DNA of 39,665 nucleotides from Desulfurococcales archaeon (GTDB taxonomy: Archaea > Thermoproteota > Thermoprotei_A > Sulfolobales > NBVN01). This document shows, piece after piece, positions 37,677 through 39,665 of this stretch (position 1 is its first letter; every line of letters begins with the position of its first letter). The translations under genes were made by a program, and so were the position numbers. Location: positions 1 to 39,665 of the forward strand of contig WAOK01000055.1 of NCBI GenBank assembly GCA_015521325.1. Reading direction: 5' to 3'. The notes beneath the pieces were generated by a model. It was not told the origin of the DNA and searched no databases. It saw only the letters and a list, made by a program, of their open reading frames with translations.

Positions 37677-38681
37677 ATGCCTGGGACAACAATATATCCG
37701 GGATGGGGATGGGACGAGGTCTTCGCCGCCGCTGTCCTCTCTAAGGCCTTAACTAACCGAGGATATTCCATATTCCTCGAGTTCCCGACCCCGTCCGAGA
37801 TTAGGAGGTTGGTGGTCACGGGCGGTTACGCCGTAGGCTTCAGCCACAGGGATGGGGCGAAGTTCCTGGACTCATACGCTGCCTACACACTACCTGAGAA
37901 GAGGCTTGGCTTCGTCACGTACTACGGCAAAGACAGCAGCATGGAGACCGTGATGAAGGCTGAGGGCGTTACAACGACGACGGAGGTAGTGCTCATGTAC
38001 GCAAGCACGGCCCTCGGCACCGATGTGAGGGTGCCGGAGCAGGTTCTCAATGACATTAAGGCGCTTAAGGAGGGGAGGGTATCGGACCTCAGTAAGTCTG
38101 GTAAGGTGCTGTACAGGGCCTACAAGATGAATTACGTGAACAGGGCCTTCAGGGAGCTCATGTACCGCTACGCCATGAACATAATCAATACGGGTTCCGT
38201 TAAGCCCACGCCGGAGATAGTTGCTGAAGCGAAGAAGTACGACAAGGCCATAGAGCTGGCGAAGAAGTTACTCGCTGAGAAAAAGTACGTGAGCTTCGGG
38301 AACGCAAAAGTCATAGTTATCTCGAGAGAGTTCGATGATTTCATAGCCCGGAACTTCGACCTCCTCCGCCCGATCTCCTACGACATACTAATGAAGGTCT
38401 GCAACCATGACGGCTTCGCGATGCTGATCCAGGAAACGGAGCTAGGGCACACCCTAAGGATCTGTCTTAAGACAACTAAGGTTAGCTTTGTGGACTTGAT
38501 AGATCAGCTGACTGAGGAGCTGAGTGAGAGGCTTGACATAACCCTGAAGAGGCATCAGCTGCTCGTGAAGTTCAAGGACTCTAAGGAGGCGACCCTAGAC
38601 AACATGCTCCACGTTGCCTCAGTTATGGCGACCCCTCTCGTGAACCTTCGGGTGAGGAGGGGGAAGAGGGAGAGGCGTTGA
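37677..38681 (+). CDS. Degenerate DHH-superfamily-like protein (possible archaeal Cdc45/RecJ-like)
   Basis: 334 residues from ATG 37677. The N-terminal region (YPGWGWDEVFAAAVLSKALTNRGYSIFLEFPTPSEIRRL) has the shape of a DHH phosphoesterase motif I, but only one acidic residue is left, and no DHH triplet occurs; VTGGYAVGFSHRDGAK and YYGKDSSMETVM follow. The C-terminal ~120 residues (KVIVISREFDDFIARNF, MLIQETELGHTLRICLKTTKVSFVDLI) could be a DHHA1-like domain. Crenarchaeal RecJdbh/Cdc45 proteins, which bind GINS in the replicative helicase, are inactive members of this superfamily, so that is one possibility. No GINS or MCM gene adjoins it. GTG 37665 is an alternative start. Confidence 0.45.
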   Translation: MPGTTIYPGWGWDEVFAAAVLSKALTNRGYSIFLEFPTPSEIRRLVVTGGYAVGFSHRDGAKFLDSYAAYTLPEKRLGFVTYYGKDSSMETVMKAEGVTTTTEVVLMYASTALGTDVRVPEQVLNDIKALKEGRVSDLSKSGKVLYRAYKMNYVNRAFRELMYRYAMNIINTGSVKPTPEIVAEAKKYDKAIELAKKLLAEKKYVSFGNAKVIVISREFDDFIARNFDLLRPISYDILMKVCNHDGFAMLIQETELGHTLRICLKTTKVSFVDLIDQLTEELSERLDITLKRHQLLVKFKDSKEATLDNMLHVASVMATPLVNLRVRRGKRERR

Positions 38682-39646
38682 GGGCCGTAGTAACTGGTGG
38701 GGCGGGTTTCATAGGCGCCAACCTTGTGGAGTACTTGGTTAGGAGAGGGCATGAGGTAGTTATAATCGATAATCTGAGTTCCGGGAGGTACGAGTTCATA
38801 AGGGATTACGTGGAGTCCGGTGAGGCCGAGTTTATAAGGGCCGACCTAGCCGAGCCCGGGGACTGGGTCAAGGGATTCGAGCGCGCTGACGTCGTCTACC
38901 ACCTGGCCGCTAACCCCGAGGTGAAGACATCTATAGTGGAGCCGGGCAGGCACTTCCGCGATAATGTCTTAGTCACGTTCAACGTGCTAGAGGCATCCAG
39001 GAAGGCCGGGGTAGGTTCCTTTGTCTTCGCCAGCTCCTCCACGGTCTACGGTGACGCCGATGTCTTCCCAACGCCGGAGGACTATGAGCCCAAGGAGCCT
39101 ATATCGGTGTATGGCGGGGCGAAGCTCGCTGCCGAGGACCTCGTGAAGACATGGGCGAAGGTTTACGGGCTCCGCTCACTCATACTGAGGTTCGCTAACG
39201 TCGTGGGGCCGAAGCAGACTCATGGCGTTATCGTTGACTTCATTCACAAGCTCCTCAAGAACCCTAGAAGGCTCGAGATACTTGGTGACGGCACGCAGAG
39301 GAAGTCCTACATACATGTCAACGACCTGATAGCCGGGATGGAGAGGTGTAGGGAGTACCTCCTGAGGTCGGGGAAGGAGTACGAGATATTTAACCTCGGG
39401 AACAGGGACTGGGTCACCGTGAGGGAGATCGCGGACATAGTGGTCGAGGTGATGGGCCTTAGGGATGTCGAGTACGTGTACAGACCAGCTACCCCGGATG
39501 GGAGGGGCTGGAAGGGGGATGTTAAGTTCATGCTCCTCGACATAAGCAAGGCCGTGGAACTGACTGGCTGGGAACCGAGCATGAGCTCCGCCGACGCCCT
39601 AAGAGACGCTGCCAGAAGGTACCTAGAGACCGTCAGGGGCGACTAA
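38678..39646 (+). CDS. NAD-dependent sugar-nucleotide epimerase (GalE-like extended SDR)
   Basis: 322 residues. NAD-binding TGGAGFIGANLVEYLVRRGHEV, DNLSSGRYEFI, HLAANPEVKTSI, FASSSTVYGD, catalytic Tyr-x3-Lys in SVYGGAKLAAEDL, LRFANVVGPKQTHGVIVDFI, LGDGTQRKSYIHVNDL, and a C-terminal GWEPSMSSADAL. It matches archaeal UDP-glucose/GlcNAc 4-epimerase-like enzymes; the exact sugar is not evident. The TTG start overlaps the previous TGA (TTGA), so it is coupled to the DHH-like gene. It may supply precursors for surface glycosylation. Confidence 0.92.
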   Translation: MRAVVTGGAGFIGANLVEYLVRRGHEVVIIDNLSSGRYEFIRDYVESGEAEFIRADLAEPGDWVKGFERADVVYHLAANPEVKTSIVEPGRHFRDNVLVTFNVLEASRKAGVGSFVFASSSTVYGDADVFPTPEDYEPKEPISVYGGAKLAAEDLVKTWAKVYGLRSLILRFANVVGPKQTHGVIVDFIHKLLKNPRRLEILGDGTQRKSYIHVNDLIAGMERCREYLLRSGKEYEIFNLGNRDWVTVREIADIVVEVMGLRDVEYVYRPATPDGRGWKGDVKFMLLDISKAVELTGWEPSMSSADALRDAARRYLETVRGD

Positions 39647-39665
39647 CTACGGGTATATGTTAAAA

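Noticed and set aside
1-39665. tRNA, rRNA, CRISPR arrays, insertion sequences, attachment sites
   Set aside because: Reading both strands I found no T-arm-like sequence with a foldable cloverleaf, no regularly spaced direct repeats, no transposase or integrase motifs and no terminal inverted repeats with target duplications.

Overview
The window looks like a piece of a hyperthermophilic archaeal chromosome, most likely Thermoproteota (crenarchaeal). I could not fix the genus. The signs are AGG/ATA-rich codon use, many TTG and GTG starts, short leaders behind TATA boxes about 25 bp before the start, a class II lysyl-tRNA synthetase, archaeal TyrRS, an archaeal-type riboflavin reductase, type IV pilin-like class III signal peptides and C/D box guide RNAs. 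Genes are tightly packed, often overlapping by a few bases, on both strands. I see no tRNA, rRNA, CRISPR array, insertion sequence or phage gene.

Layout. 1-5956: end of a PAPS reductase-family gene, an ASCH protein, CorA, a C/D box sRNA candidate, the NfeD protease/slipin pair, ribose-5-phosphate isomerase and a convergent thioredoxin reductase. 6009-12404: a B3/B4-domain protein, a DegT/DnrJ aminotransferase, an overlapping DtxR regulator/FeoA pair, a PAC2 protein, an Hsp20-like protein, LysRS and a convergent nucleotidyltransferase. 12494-15214: a coupled trio of DapB-like oxidoreductase, deaminase-type amidohydrolase and the archaeal riboflavin reductase. 15237-20517: secreted and membrane proteins, endonuclease III with a dual-guide C/D box sRNA at its 3' end, two pilin-like proteins, a methyltransferase, a metallo-beta-lactamase protein and two divergent ribbon-helix-helix proteins. 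20621-26300 (minus strand): TyrRS, pyruvate phosphate dikinase and a GT39-like glycosyltransferase.

26458-28969: two small proteins missed by length cut-offs (a zinc ribbon and a twin CX3CX3C peptide), S-adenosylhomocysteinase, a universal stress protein and DUF2283. 29019-33201: a five-gene MoxR/DUF58 membrane operon. 33278-39646: ThiI with a rhodanese domain, a ferritin-like protein, a predicted potassium-independent membrane pyrophosphatase, a degenerate DHH-like (possibly Cdc45/RecJ-like) protein and a sugar-nucleotide epimerase.

The strongest hidden signals are the sRNA at 16375-16430, whose two 12-nt guides both match neighbouring stretches of 23S rRNA; a similar sRNA candidate at 1955-2018; the 43-residue six-cysteine protein at 28017-28148; and the coupling of a deaminase-like amidohydrolase to the riboflavin reductase, which may point to a poorly assigned step of archaeal riboflavin synthesis.
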